DNA of 64,000 nucleotides from assembly GCF_000565285.1 (NCBI RefSeq), contig NZ_APVL01000011.1, positions 1 through 64,000 on the forward strand. Reading direction: 5' to 3'. Position 1 is the first letter of the stretch, and every line of letters begins with the position of its first letter. The position numbers and the translations under genes are program-made. The notes under the pieces were generated by a model. It did not search any database, was not told where the DNA came from, and was given only the letters and a program-made list of their open reading frames with translations. The stretch comes from Cytobacillus firmus DS1. GTDB lineage: Bacteria; Bacillota; Bacilli; Bacillales; Cytobacillaceae. This document shows positions 1-8,585 of the stretch, piece after piece.

Positions 1-2
1 TG

Positions 3-1064
3 CTTGATGAGTGGATGAGCAAGCCTGAAGAGGGTGAATCAAGTATGGTAGGTATGGATCACAGTAACATGGGCTCAGAAGAAGACAGTGATAAAGAGAC
101 TGATTCAGAGGATTCAAGTATGAGCGGCATGGATCACGGCAATATGGTGTCAGATAGCAATCACAGCAGGAATGGAATGGGAGTAATGGGTCACGACATG
201 AGTGCCTACGATATCTTTTCAATAAATGGCAAAAGCGGCGACAGCATTGAGCCTTTAATAGTTAAAGAAGGAGAAAAAGTCAGAATCAGACTTGTCAATG
301 TAGGGTATATGTCTCATAAAATCCATCTGCATGGCCATGATTTTAACGTGACAGCCATTGACGGACAAGAGCTTAATGAACCAAAAGAAATTAAAGATCA
401 GGTTATCTCGATAGCACCAGGGGAGCGATATGACATTGAGTTTACTGCGGACAATCCTGGTGAATGGTTCATTGAGTGCCACGGTGATATGGAAGGCACA
501 AGTGGAATGAAGACAAAAATTCAATATGAAAACTCGTCTAATTCAGCAGATAAACCTAACCAGTCAGAAGAACTTCCAGAGTTCACGTTTGTTAATTATG
601 GGGCTTCTGAAAAAGGGGAATTTTCACTGGGTCAGAAATTTGATGTTGAATATAAAATGGATCTGAATACTGCCATGGAAGGCAGTGATATGGCCTATAC
701 GATTAACGGCAAAACATTTCCTGAAACAGATAATATAAATGTGAAGGAAGGTGATCTCGTTAAGGTGACATTGGCTAATAATTCTATGATGGATGATCAC
801 CCTATGCACTTGCATGGTCACTTCTTCCAGGTCCTTAGCAAGAATGGAAAACCTGTAGAAGGATCACCGATATTGAAGGATACCATTAACCTAAAACCGG
901 GTGATGAATATGTTGTTGCGTTTAAAGCTGATAACCCAGGAAATTGGCTGTTCCACTGTCATGATCTTCACCATGCCACAGCTGGAATGGTAAATATGGT
1001 CAAGTACGATGGATTTAAGCCAAGTTTTTCTCCTGATCCAAATGCTAACAACAAACCAGAATAG
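3..1064 (+). CDS. Multicopper oxidase, 3' part (gene starts before the window)
   Basis: The frame is open to the left edge, so the N-terminal cupredoxin domain and true start are missing. The visible part holds the last two cupredoxin domains. Copper motifs are HLHGHDF (about residue 104 counting from position 15), HPMHLHGH (about 262-269) and the type 1/trinuclear signature HCHDLHHATAGM (about 314-325), so the enzyme looks catalytically intact. Between domains is an acidic Met/His-rich insertion with repeated GMDH.NM units (about residues 13-60). Such segments bind Cu(I) in CueO/CopA-type oxidases, so a role in copper tolerance is more likely than laccase-type pigment chemistry. It ends just before a terminator. 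Confidence 0.9.
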   Translation, partial: LDEWMSKPEEGESSMVGMDHSNMGSEEDSDKETDSEDSSMSGMDHGNMVSDSNHSRNGMGVMGHDMSAYDIFSINGKSGDSIEPLIVKEGEKVRIRLVNVGYMSHKIHLHGHDFNVTAIDGQELNEPKEIKDQVISIAPGERYDIEFTADNPGEWFIECHGDMEGTSGMKTKIQYENSSNSADKPNQSEELPEFTFVNYGASEKGEFSLGQKFDVEYKMDLNTAMEGSDMAYTINGKTFPETDNINVKEGDLVKVTLANNSMMDDHPMHLHGHFFQVLSKNGKPVEGSPILKDTINLKPGDEYVVAFKADNPGNWLFHCHDLHHATAGMVNMVKYDGFKPSFSPDPNANNKPE

Positions 1065-1090
1065 CAAACATACTACTGCTAGATACAAAG

Positions 1091-1118
1091 AAGCGTCCTT
1101 GAATAAGGTCGCTTTTTT
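1091..1118 (+). terminator. Terminator of the multicopper oxidase gene
   Basis: Hairpin AAGCG-t-CCTT, loop GAAT, AAGG-t-CGCTT, followed by a T run, 27 bases after the oxidase stop codon. Confidence 0.75.
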
Positions 1119-1291
1119 GTGAGAGTTTTTGGCTGGCTTGTTGTAATGACTTTTAAAATTCCGGATATCCTGCTATGTAAGTAAACAAAATTTTTATATT
1201 AATTAATTATGTAATTCATAAAAGACCCTTTGGATCCTTTATCATTATTAAGATAGTTGATTCTGCGAATACAATCTGCATTTATCAGCTT

Positions 1292-2731
1292 TTAATAGTT
1301 GTTTACACAAGAAGACATATTTTCCTTGTTTGTCTGAGGATGGCATTTAGATTCCGCTTCAGGAGCTTTTTCGAGTGCCGTCCATTTTCCTCTTTGGAAC
1401 TGAATAACGAGTACAACTGCCCTAAATGCAATGTCAATTCCAATGGCAATCCAGACACCTGCTAAACCCCAGCCTAGCTTTATACCCAATATATAGACAA
1501 GGAGTGTACGCACGGCCCACATTCCAATCGCGGTCAGGTACATGGGGAATTTTGTATTGTTTGCACCTTGGAATGCCCCTGTTAATACCATTAGCACAGC
1601 TAAAAAGGGTTGAAAAACGCCCGAAATTTTTAAAGCTGTTCCTATATTTCCGATTACATCCTGATCTTCTGTAAAGAATCTTCCCGCCCAATCACCAAGA
1701 AAGAATAGCATAGCTCCAAGAACAGACATTGATGCTAAAGTTAAGACGGCTGTAAGCTTGGCATATCTTCTCGCTTCATCTAGGTTACCTGCCCCAATTT
1801 GCTGTCCGACTAGTATTGTCGCTGCCGTTGCGAATCCGTAACCAATCATATATGAGAAGACCTCAATATTTCCTGCGATTTGGTGGGCGGCAAAAGCATT
1901 TGTTCCGAGTGCAACAACAAATCCAAAATACACTATTTGTCCTGCCCTCATTACTAATCGTTCTCCAGCAGCTGGTGCACCGAGTGTTGTGAGTTCCAAT
2001 AAATGTACCTTGTCCAGTTTCCAATAATCACGGCGGAAAGCAAGAAGTTTTGACCGATTCAGATAGTATAAAAGCGCAGCACTGCCAAAGACACGTGCAA
2101 AAACAGTAGCCAGGGCAGCTCCTGCAATACCCATTTCAGGAATAAATAAAAAACCGAATATCAAAACGTAATCTAAGACAGCGTTAATAATATTTATCAT
2201 TATACTTACCTTCATCGGTGTTTTTGTATCTCCAGCCCCTCTAAGTATGGCACTCAATACAAACATTAAAGACATGAAGATAGACGGAATGCCTACTATT
2301 CGAAAATAAAGAGAACCAGCTTCTAACACATCAGCCTCTATTCCCATAAGCTTCAATAATGGCTCTGCAAAAAAAAGGGTAATTACTCCCGTAAGCAAAC
2401 CAAACAGGATGGCTAGGACTACAGATTGCTGGGAAATGTGCCTTGCCTTTTCCGGCAAGTTCGCCCCAAGAAAATTGGCTATTCTAACGTTTGCAGCCAC
2501 CCCAATTGCCATGAATAGAGCAAAATAGATAGCAAGGACTGCATTGGTAACTCCTACAGCGGACACTGCCGCCAATCCTAATTTTGAGACAAAATAGGTG
2601 TCAACAAAACCAAGTATGGTTTGAAAAAAATTTTCGATTACAGCGGGAATGGCCAGCACTGTAATAATTCTTAGCCTATCTTTATTAGACTGAACATTTT
2701 TCAGTTTTGCATCTGTCACTTCTTTTTTCAT
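1292..2731 (-). CDS. MATE family efflux transporter (NorM/DinF-like)
   Basis: A 479-residue protein with about 12 hydrophobic segments, the usual size for MATE antiporters, which export cationic drugs or metabolites using Na+ or H+ gradients. The two-fold repeat is visible: an N-terminal block beginning at the IPAVIENFFQTILGFVDTYF helix and a related block around LGAPAAGERLVMRAGQIVYFG. ATG at 2731 is preferred over 2734 because GGAGG lies 7 bases upstream of it. It is monocistronic, convergent with the multicopper oxidase. The substrate cannot be told from sequence. Confidence 0.9.
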   Translation of the reverse strand: MKKEVTDAKLKNVQSNKDRLRIITVLAIPAVIENFFQTILGFVDTYFVSKLGLAAVSAVGVTNAVLAIYFALFMAIGVAANVRIANFLGANLPEKARHISQQSVVLAILFGLLTGVITLFFAEPLLKLMGIEADVLEAGSLYFRIVGIPSIFMSLMFVLSAILRGAGDTKTPMKVSIMINIINAVLDYVLIFGFLFIPEMGIAGAALATVFARVFGSAALLYYLNRSKLLAFRRDYWKLDKVHLLELTTLGAPAAGERLVMRAGQIVYFGFVVALGTNAFAAHQIAGNIEVFSYMIGYGFATAATILVGQQIGAGNLDEARRYAKLTAVLTLASMSVLGAMLFFLGDWAGRFFTEDQDVIGNIGTALKISGVFQPFLAVLMVLTGAFQGANNTKFPMYLTAIGMWAVRTLLVYILGIKLGWGLAGVWIAIGIDIAFRAVVLVIQFQRGKWTALEKAPEAESKCHPQTNKENMSSCVNNY

Positions 2732-2734
2732 CAT

Positions 2735-3200
2735 CTTCCCTCCGTTTCTGAGAAGGCTATAAATAATAAGTGTTTATCACTTTTAACTAAATAAGGCAAA
2801 CCTAAAAAGTGTTCGCTGCAGTGAGTGTTATTAATTCATTCTGTCGGTTAGGCTCTTGAATGATCATTTCACCTCATAAATGTTTATATTATCAATTCTC
2901 TTATAAAGTCTTACCACTCAAATTTGTTAATAAACTCCACAAAAAATGCATATTTACCACTATAATGTTTGCATAGCATTAAAAAATAATTAAAGCTTAA
3001 ATAAAAGCCAATCAGCGTAAAACTAATGCATCACCTTTTCTGTTGTTCAATGGATAAGCAGAAAAAGAATTTAAATAGTAATTGAGGGTAAAAGAAAATT
3101 GGATTAAGAAGACTTCAATATGTTCTGGATTAATTCTGTAAGGTAAAAAAAGCAGCGGTAATGTAAGGACAGTTGGAGGTTAATAATAGCTATTTAAAAA
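2735..3200. other. Gene-poor AT-rich stretch
   Basis: About 470 bases between the MATE gene and the terminator of the lipoprotein gene. I see no open frame with a ribosome site, no tRNA and no strong inverted repeat. The promoter of the MATE gene should lie in its left part but I could not assign -35/-10 boxes with confidence. Confidence 0.5.
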
Positions 3201-3204
3201 GCAG

Positions 3205-3231
3205 AAAGATCGAAGCAAGCCTTCGATCTTT
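3205..3231 (-). terminator. Terminator of the lipoprotein gene
   Basis: Perfect stem AAAGATCGAAG / CTTCGATCTTT with a five-base loop, directly downstream of the lipoprotein stop codon. T-rich on both sides, so it can work in both directions. Confidence 0.8.
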
Positions 3232-3240
3232 TTAATTAAT

Positions 3241-4218
3241 TTATTTAATTTTACCTGCTTCTACTATGGCATCCCAGGTATTAGCGCCATCAGTTGTATA
3301 ATATATGTCTCCATTAAAAGAAACAAACGTCATATCCTGTTCATTATTTGGGTTTTGAGCAAAATACATAACTGCATCTTCTTTCATTTTGGGCAATGCT
3401 ATTTCCTCTTCTGTTCCATCAGATAGAGAAACCTTTGTCAGCTTAGCCGCACCCTCGTAAGTCCCGTAGATTAAGCTGTCAGTTGTAAAAAAGACGGATG
3501 TGCCTTGTCCGCTTTTCGAGATTCGCTCAAAGGTTTCACCTTTATCCTTTGACAGGTATATTCCTTGCTGACCAGATGCGGCCAAATAATCAGCTTTTTG
3601 AGGATGTACAGCAACACTAAGTAATGTATCATCCAGACCATTTGCTGCTACTTCCTTCCATGTCTTTGCCTTATCTTTGCTAAGATAGAATTTTCCTGTT
3701 TCCATCATGGAATTTTTCTGTGGATTCATTAGAAAAATCACCTGATTTTCAAACCCAACTCCCATCAGGTGGAAATCTGTTTCACCTTCAAGAGCTAGAT
3801 GTTCAAGAGTTTTTCCATCATCGGCACTCTTTTGTATTCCTAATGGATTTGGAAGGCTTGAATCCTGTCCAGGGTGCCCACTCGTATAAAAGCCGTCTTT
3901 TGTTGCATTAAAGCCCATATAGTCATTGTTCTCTTCCTTAGTTTTATACCATTTCCCTCCATCGTAAACCTTTAATCCATCATGAGCTGCATAAAAGGGC
4001 TTGTCTTGATTTCCAGAATAGCCTACCCCATGGATGTGATCAATTTTCCCATCAAAGACTTCAAAAAAGCTATTGGTTACTGCCTTTTCCCCGCTTCCCT
4101 GTTCACCAGTTTGGGTTTCTGATTGATCGATATCCTTGTTATTTTTTTCTTCAGCCTGGCCACATGCCGCAAGGCTAAATGTTAATGCAAGTATTGCTAA
4201 TAATAAAGACTTTTTCAT
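3241..4218 (-). CDS. Sialidase/BNR-repeat-like lipoprotein (F510_1955 type)
   Basis: A 325-residue secreted lipoprotein. The signal peptide MKKSLLLAILALTFSLAAC ends in the lipobox LAAC, so the protein should be anchored to the outer face of the membrane. The body has repeated Asp-box-like turns (SADDGKT, SKDKAKTW, SKDKGETF, TTDGANTW) typical of BNR/sialidase-fold beta-propellers. It matches what databases call F510_1955 family glycosylhydrolase, whose activity is not established to my knowledge. The start at 4218 has GGAG 8 bases upstream. A second in-frame ATG at 4296 also has a strong site (GGAGGAAGTAAT) and would add 26 residues before the signal peptide; I consider it less likely. Confidence 0.75.
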   Translation of the reverse strand: MKKSLLLAILALTFSLAACGQAEEKNNKDIDQSETQTGEQGSGEKAVTNSFFEVFDGKIDHIHGVGYSGNQDKPFYAAHDGLKVYDGGKWYKTKEENNDYMGFNATKDGFYTSGHPGQDSSLPNPLGIQKSADDGKTLEHLALEGETDFHLMGVGFENQVIFLMNPQKNSMMETGKFYLSKDKAKTWKEVAANGLDDTLLSVAVHPQKADYLAASGQQGIYLSKDKGETFERISKSGQGTSVFFTTDSLIYGTYEGAAKLTKVSLSDGTEEEIALPKMKEDAVMYFAQNPNNEQDMTFVSFNGDIYYTTDGANTWDAIVEAGKIK

Positions 4219-4329
4219 AGATCTCACTCCTGCTACCAAGTATAGGATCATTTCAGGAAGAGGGCAAACTAACGGAACTCGACTAGGACGAAACATATTA
4301 CTTCCTCCTAAATATTCTATAAAAACCAC

Positions 4330-4770
4330 ATGCCTCTCAAGTTTGTCATTTTCTCTACTCTTCTTTAAATGATCACATAAACATTACAATAAAAATATGC
4401 ACTTAATGTGCAGAAAGCGGTAATACGTAGTTATTACTTAAGGGAGGTTAGCGAGAGTGGAGACTTTAAAATATGTGTTTTCCCTTGAATCACTGCTAAA
4501 AAGTATCTGAGGGTAATAATGCCCAGACAGATAACAGGACGATTGATTCACATATAAGAAATATCCGAAATAAGTTAATCACTAAAGAAAAAGTTGGATG
4601 TAAATGATGGAGAACAAAGAAGCTGGGCACTTACTAATTAGCAAACACTACGAAAATGATCATTTAAATAAAATAATTTTTAGGAACGTATAGTCTCTAT
4701 TCCAGTTGAACTGAAAAAATGTTAAAAACTTACTCAAACTCCCTTCTGAGATTAGAAGGTGATTCAGAAA
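4330..4770. other. Intergenic stretch without a supported gene
   Basis: Upstream region of the lipoprotein gene. It has a Shine-Dalgarno-like GGGAGG near 4442 followed by a 17-codon frame ending in TGA, too short to support. No strong repeat or RNA structure was seen. Confidence 0.4.
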
Positions 4771-4775
4771 AAGGT

Positions 4776-4808
4776 AACAAATGCCCACATTCAATGCGGG
4801 CATTTGTT
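4776..4808 (-). terminator. Terminator of the small membrane protein gene
   Basis: Near-perfect stem AACAAATGCCC / GGGCATTTGTT around a short loop, just downstream of the stop at 4820. Confidence 0.8.
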
Positions 4809-4819
4809 CCATTTCTTTT

Positions 4820-5116
4820 CTATTGCTTCTTCTTCTCAAAACCAAGCTCATCTGCCATTTCAGTGAGCGCTGACAGGTTTTGGTTCTTAAAAGCATTGTT
4901 CATATTTGATTTGTTCATAATTTCCTGCATCGGATGCATATTGGCGTTGTGGTTTCGGCTTCGTGTAAATGCTACCGCTGCTGTGCTCAGCACTATGCTG
5001 ATGAGCGATCCCCATAGCCAGCCCCAGTTGCTCTTTCTTTTTACGCCAAACATATTCAACATTGGCCTGCGCATATTCCCCATATTATTGAAAAGCGCTG
5101 AAATCCAGTTATTCAA
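4820..5116 (-). CDS. Small single-pass membrane protein, unknown function
   Basis: 98 residues. The N-terminus is amphipathic and Asn/Met-rich (NNWISALFNNMGNMRR), followed by a basic KRKS stretch, one hydrophobic segment (WGWLWGSLISIVLSTAAVAF) and an acidic C-terminal tail. I do not recognise a named domain. The start is taken at TTG 5116, which has GGGAG about 8 bases upstream; TTG 5122 is the alternative. It stands alone with its own terminator. A real gene is supported by the ribosome site, terminator and codon pattern, not by function. Confidence 0.6.
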   Translation of the reverse strand: MNNWISALFNNMGNMRRPMLNMFGVKRKSNWGWLWGSLISIVLSTAAVAFTRSRNHNANMHPMQEIMNKSNMNNAFKNQNLSALTEMADELGFEKKKQ

Positions 5117-5352
5117 CTGCAAGCACTCCCTTATTAAAAAACGAAATTTGGATGAGGTTCTAACTCTTCCGGTTCTTAATTTTCACTTAGGGGAATGCAA
5201 ATATGCTGGCAATTTTTTTGATGTTCTTAATAACTCCAGTTAAGGAAATACTTCTTGAATACCCAGCAAAAATCAGCAGATGAATGACATATAAAATCTG
5301 AAAAAAGCCAAAATACACGTGTGATTTACTAATACAGAAAGCAGATCTTACA

Positions 5353-5559
5353 ATGACAGTTGGAACTCAAGTAAAACAGGCGATTGCAGGGTTAAAAAGC
5401 GCCCAGGCAAGCCTTGAAATCTTTGCTCTTGCAACCGACAACCAAAATGCTAAGCTGCAGTACCAAAACGCAGCACAGCTGACTCAATCCATCATTGATA
5501 GTCTTGAGCCAAGACTTCAGGAGATTCAGAAAGAAGAACCTCAATATAAACCAAATTAA
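5353..5559 (+). CDS. DUF1657 family protein
   Basis: 68 residues, an all-helical small protein (VGTQVKQAIAGLKSAQASLEIFAL) of the DUF1657 family found in spore formers, often beside spoVA-type and DUF421 genes. It lies 20 bases upstream of a DUF421 gene. Its sequence resembles the C-terminal 50 residues of that neighbour (both carry LEIFxLxTD and a following N-rich helix). The ribosome site is weak. A role in the spore is an inference from family context only. Confidence 0.75.
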   Translation: MTVGTQVKQAIAGLKSAQASLEIFALATDNQNAKLQYQNAAQLTQSIIDSLEPRLQEIQKEEPQYKPN

Positions 5560-5579
5560 ACAAATATGGAGATGAAAAC

Positions 5580-6437
5580 ATGCAGGAGTGGCTGCTGATT
5601 GGTGCCCGTTCTATTCTGTTTGCAGGTGTTTTATTTGTTATTACAAAATTGATTGGGAAAAAACAAATTTCAGAGCTTTCATTTTTTGAATATGTATCAG
5701 GCATCACCATCGGCAGCATAGCCGGTGAAATTATTATGGGCTTAGACAACCATTGGGCAAGCGGAATTCTTTCTATTATGATCTTTGGTCTTGTAACACT
5801 TTTTGCTGATATTCTCTCCTTAAAAAGCAAAAGCTTCCGCGATTTCTTTGAAGGAAAAGGGACAATATTTATTAAAGATGGAAAGATACTGGAAAACAAC
5901 TTAAAAAAAGAAAGATACTCTATTGATGACCTATCCTCCCTGCTCCGCCAAAAAAATGTCTTTAAGGCAGCCGATGTGGAGTTTGCAGTTCTGGAGCCTC
6001 GCGGCGATATTAGCATCATGCTGAAGAAGGAAAACCAGCCGCTCACTCCAAAAGATCTTCAATTGAACTTGCCTCAGGAAAAAGAACCGCAAACGGTTAT
6101 TATGGATGGTAACATTCTAAACGATCCATTGGCCGGATCAGGAAAAAACAAAAAATGGCTGAAAGCTGAAATAGAGAAATTAGGCCACACTCAGGAAAAT
6201 ATTTTTTTAGGACAAATTGATTCTTTTGGTGACTTAACTGTGGATTTATATGATGATTCAATTAAGGTTCCAGCACCCCAACAGCGTCCTCTGCTTCTGG
6301 CCATGATTAAGAAGTGTGCAGCGGACCTGGAGATATTTTCATTGCAGACTGATTCAAAAAGTGCACAGAAAATGTATGAAAGAAATACTGAAAAGCTGAA
6401 TCGGATTATTCAGAAACTGGCTCCGTACCTAAAGTAA
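5580..6437 (+). CDS. DUF421 (YetF-type) membrane protein with C-terminal DUF1657-like segment
   Basis: 285 residues. Three N-terminal membrane segments (about residues 5-80) are followed by the cytoplasmic DUF421 domain, with GTIFIKDGKILENNLKKE and FAVLEPRGDISIMLK as in YetF/YrbG proteins. The last 50 residues (from LLLAMIKKCAADLEIF) look like the DUF1657 protein encoded just upstream, suggesting a domain shared by duplication. GGAGATG 8 bases before the ATG supports the start. The pair is probably one operon. Relatives sit in spoVA-like spore operons; here no spoVA gene is adjacent. The biochemical role is unknown. Confidence 0.8.
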   Translation: MQEWLLIGARSILFAGVLFVITKLIGKKQISELSFFEYVSGITIGSIAGEIIMGLDNHWASGILSIMIFGLVTLFADILSLKSKSFRDFFEGKGTIFIKDGKILENNLKKERYSIDDLSSLLRQKNVFKAADVEFAVLEPRGDISIMLKKENQPLTPKDLQLNLPQEKEPQTVIMDGNILNDPLAGSGKNKKWLKAEIEKLGHTQENIFLGQIDSFGDLTVDLYDDSIKVPAPQQRPLLLAMIKKCAADLEIFSLQTDSKSAQKMYERNTEKLNRIIQKLAPYLK

Positions 6438-6478
6438 TCCATCGCCTCCCCTCCTTCCTTCTTCCATCCATCAAAAAA

Positions 6479-6502
6479 CAAACACCAGATATTTGGTGTT
6501 TG
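6479..6502. terminator. Bidirectional terminator between DUF421 and permease genes
   Basis: Stem CAAACACCA / TGGTGTTTG with A-rich left and T-rich right flanks, lying between convergent genes. Confidence 0.75.
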
Positions 6503-6505
6503 TTT

Positions 6506-7870
6506 TTAACAGGTTCCTTTTCCTTCCTTTTTCCATACTAATTTTTGCATGAGTAAAGCTGCAATCGCTATTAATGCCACGAAAAGTAAGCTTACGAAAA
6601 AACCAAATCGAATTGATTTTTCAAGTAATGTTCCGCTGACCGCAGCAAGGATCAGGATCAGTCCAAAAATGGCAAGGAGCTTGCCAAATATTTTATTCTC
6701 TAAAATCCGCAGCGCCGAAATAATGATGAAAGACCAATTAAATAAAATCATGATTCCTGCAGCAGTGGTAATGTATTCATAGATTTTTCCCGGCAAAAGC
6801 AGCGCAGTTACAATGGACGCTATTAAACCCGCTGTGGCAAGTGCCAGCGATGGAAGCGGCAGGTCCTTCCACTTTTTTATCTTTTTTGAAAAAAGATTTG
6901 GTGCATCGCCATCATTTGCCAGGGTAACCAGCAATGATGTTACTCCAAACAGTGAAGCTGTCATTGTAGAGAAGCCGGCAATGATGATGGCTGCATTAAA
7001 AACGTGCGGGAAAAAGTCCAGGTTATAATGTTCCATGGCAGTCACAAACGGACTTTCTTTTTCATTAAATTCCCCATGTGAAGCCATGTATACGGCTAAG
7101 CCAAGTGAAATGACATAAATGATGACCAGGACAATCAGCATGATAATGCCGGCTTTGGGAGCATCTTCTTTCTTTTTCAACCTGGTAGCCATCAGCCCGA
7201 TGACTTCAATTCCTCCGTATGCATAGAAAGCATAAATTAAAGATGACCAAAATCCCTTAAAGCCCTCAGGGAACCAGTCCCCTGCAGAACCTGGGAATCC
7301 CGGATGTTTAGCATCTCCGTCCATTACACCGGTTAAAGCTGCAAAAGCAAGGATGATGAACATGATGATGGCTGCAGTCTTAATAACTGCAAAGAGGTTT
7401 TCTGCCTTATCAAAGCCTTTGCTTCCTGTTAGGACGACAATTATCGAAAGAATAGCATAGCCCGCTGCAAAAATCCAAAGCGGGACATTCGGCAGCCAAA
7501 ATCTTGTTAAGATGGATAGAGCGGTTAACTGGCTCCCCATAATTAATATATTTGAGCACCAGTAATTCCAGCCGCAGCTAAATCCTGCCCACTTCCCATA
7601 CGCTTTATTGGCATAATAGCAGAAAGATCCTTCCTGAGGGTCTTCTGCAGTCATTTTAGCTAAAAGATTATAGACTAAATAAGTTCCGATAGCCGCTAAT
7701 ATAAATGAAAAAACAATGGCTGGTCCGGTAATCTTAATTCCAATGGCAGACCCCAGGAAAAATCCGGTCCCGATGGTGCAGCCCACACCAATCAGTGATA
7801 ATTGCCACCACTTTAGATCACCTGATTCACTTTCTTTCGAGGAATTGCCGCTTGGAAGAAAAAAATCCAT
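6506..7870 (-). CDS. APC-superfamily amino acid permease
   Basis: 454 residues with about 12 membrane segments. The first helix carries the APC substrate motif GVGCTIGTGFFLGSAIGI, and a second conserved block is FWSSLIYAFYAYGGIEVIGLMA. This identifies a proton- or sodium-coupled amino acid transporter of the AAT branch (AnsP/YtnA/GabP-like). The substrate is not deducible. Start ATG 7870 has GGAGG six bases upstream; the upstream extension to 7894 lacks a site. The gene is monocistronic. Confidence 0.85.
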   Translation of the reverse strand: MDFFLPSGNSSKESESGDLKWWQLSLIGVGCTIGTGFFLGSAIGIKITGPAIVFSFILAAIGTYLVYNLLAKMTAEDPQEGSFCYYANKAYGKWAGFSCGWNYWCSNILIMGSQLTALSILTRFWLPNVPLWIFAAGYAILSIIVVLTGSKGFDKAENLFAVIKTAAIIMFIILAFAALTGVMDGDAKHPGFPGSAGDWFPEGFKGFWSSLIYAFYAYGGIEVIGLMATRLKKKEDAPKAGIIMLIVLVIIYVISLGLAVYMASHGEFNEKESPFVTAMEHYNLDFFPHVFNAAIIIAGFSTMTASLFGVTSLLVTLANDGDAPNLFSKKIKKWKDLPLPSLALATAGLIASIVTALLLPGKIYEYITTAAGIMILFNWSFIIISALRILENKIFGKLLAIFGLILILAAVSGTLLEKSIRFGFFVSLLFVALIAIAALLMQKLVWKKEGKGTC

Positions 7871-7971
7871 GATGTACCTCCCTCTTTCCGTCACATACTG
7901 GCAAAAAAATAAGCCGATTCAGATGATGATCGGCTTCCGTTTCAATGTCACATGGAAATTTGCCATAAAAC

Positions 7972-8313
7972 TTATTTCTTATTCTCAGAACTGTCGCTTT
8001 TTAATCCTGTTACAGATCTGAACAGCTGAGTGTGCATGCTTCCCTGGACAATATCCTCAAGGAAAAATTGCTCGATCAGCTTTTTGTATACCTCATCTTC
8101 AAACATTTTTTTGTTTTGCAATTCCATCTCAGCAAGGCCTTCATATGTGGATAGAAAAGCATATGTATGATCATCTCCTGAAATTGGCGATAATAGCTCC
8201 ACCTTGTGCTGGTAATTTTCGTTCCGGTAGCTTTGAATCATCCTCAGATTTTTTAAAGCTTCAACGAAATTATCCTGCTTCACTTCAAATATTTGATAAA
8301 CGAAAACAGACAT
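7972..8313 (-). CDS. Small cytosolic protein, possible dimeric alpha-beta barrel
   Basis: 113 residues beginning MSVFVYQIFEVKQDN. The alternation of beta strands and helices (VYQIFEVKQDNFVEALKNL, then HTYAFLSTYEGLAEME) resembles NIPSNAP/Dabb-type ferredoxin-like proteins, but I cannot name the family. The motif QGSMHTQLFRSVTG near the C-terminus is distinctive. The upstream region carries a 15-base palindrome at 8352-8366. Confidence 0.55.
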   Translation of the reverse strand: MSVFVYQIFEVKQDNFVEALKNLRMIQSYRNENYQHKVELLSPISGDDHTYAFLSTYEGLAEMELQNKKMFEDEVYKKLIEQFFLEDIVQGSMHTQLFRSVTGLKSDSSENKK

Positions 8314-8351
8314 GTTAATCTCCTTCCCAATTTTAGAATGTATTAGTCACC

Positions 8352-8366
8352 TTCCACCAGGTGGAA
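8352..8366. promoter_or_regulatory. 15-base palindrome upstream of the 8.0 kb gene
   Basis: TTCCACC-A-GGTGGAA, perfectly symmetrical, 39 bases upstream of the start at 8313 on the minus strand. It could be an operator; the regulator is unknown. Confidence 0.3.
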
Positions 8367-8550
8367 TAGTTGCTCGGAGTTTTCAATATTTTCGAAGCTC
8401 ATGCCCTACCTTTGTCAAGAGTAGAATAGTAAAGGACAAGACATAAATTTCAGCGTAATTGCCTCGCTGTGAAGCATAGCACTCCATTATTGCTTAGTGT
8501 GTTTATTAGTACATAAAATATTCATTGGAATTGTTAAGTAAATAACAAAA

Positions 8551-8575
8551 AACAGCCCAATGGAATCGGGCTGTT
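8551..8575 (-). terminator. Terminator of htpG
   Basis: Stem AACAGCCC / GGGCTGTT with T-rich tail, 11 bases downstream of the htpG stop codon. Confidence 0.8.
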
Positions 8576-8585
8576 TGTATATTTA

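Noticed and set aside
3241..4296. Alternative N-terminal extension of the lipoprotein from ATG 4296
   Set aside because: Although a strong ribosome site precedes it, it would put 26 polar residues before a standard signal peptide.
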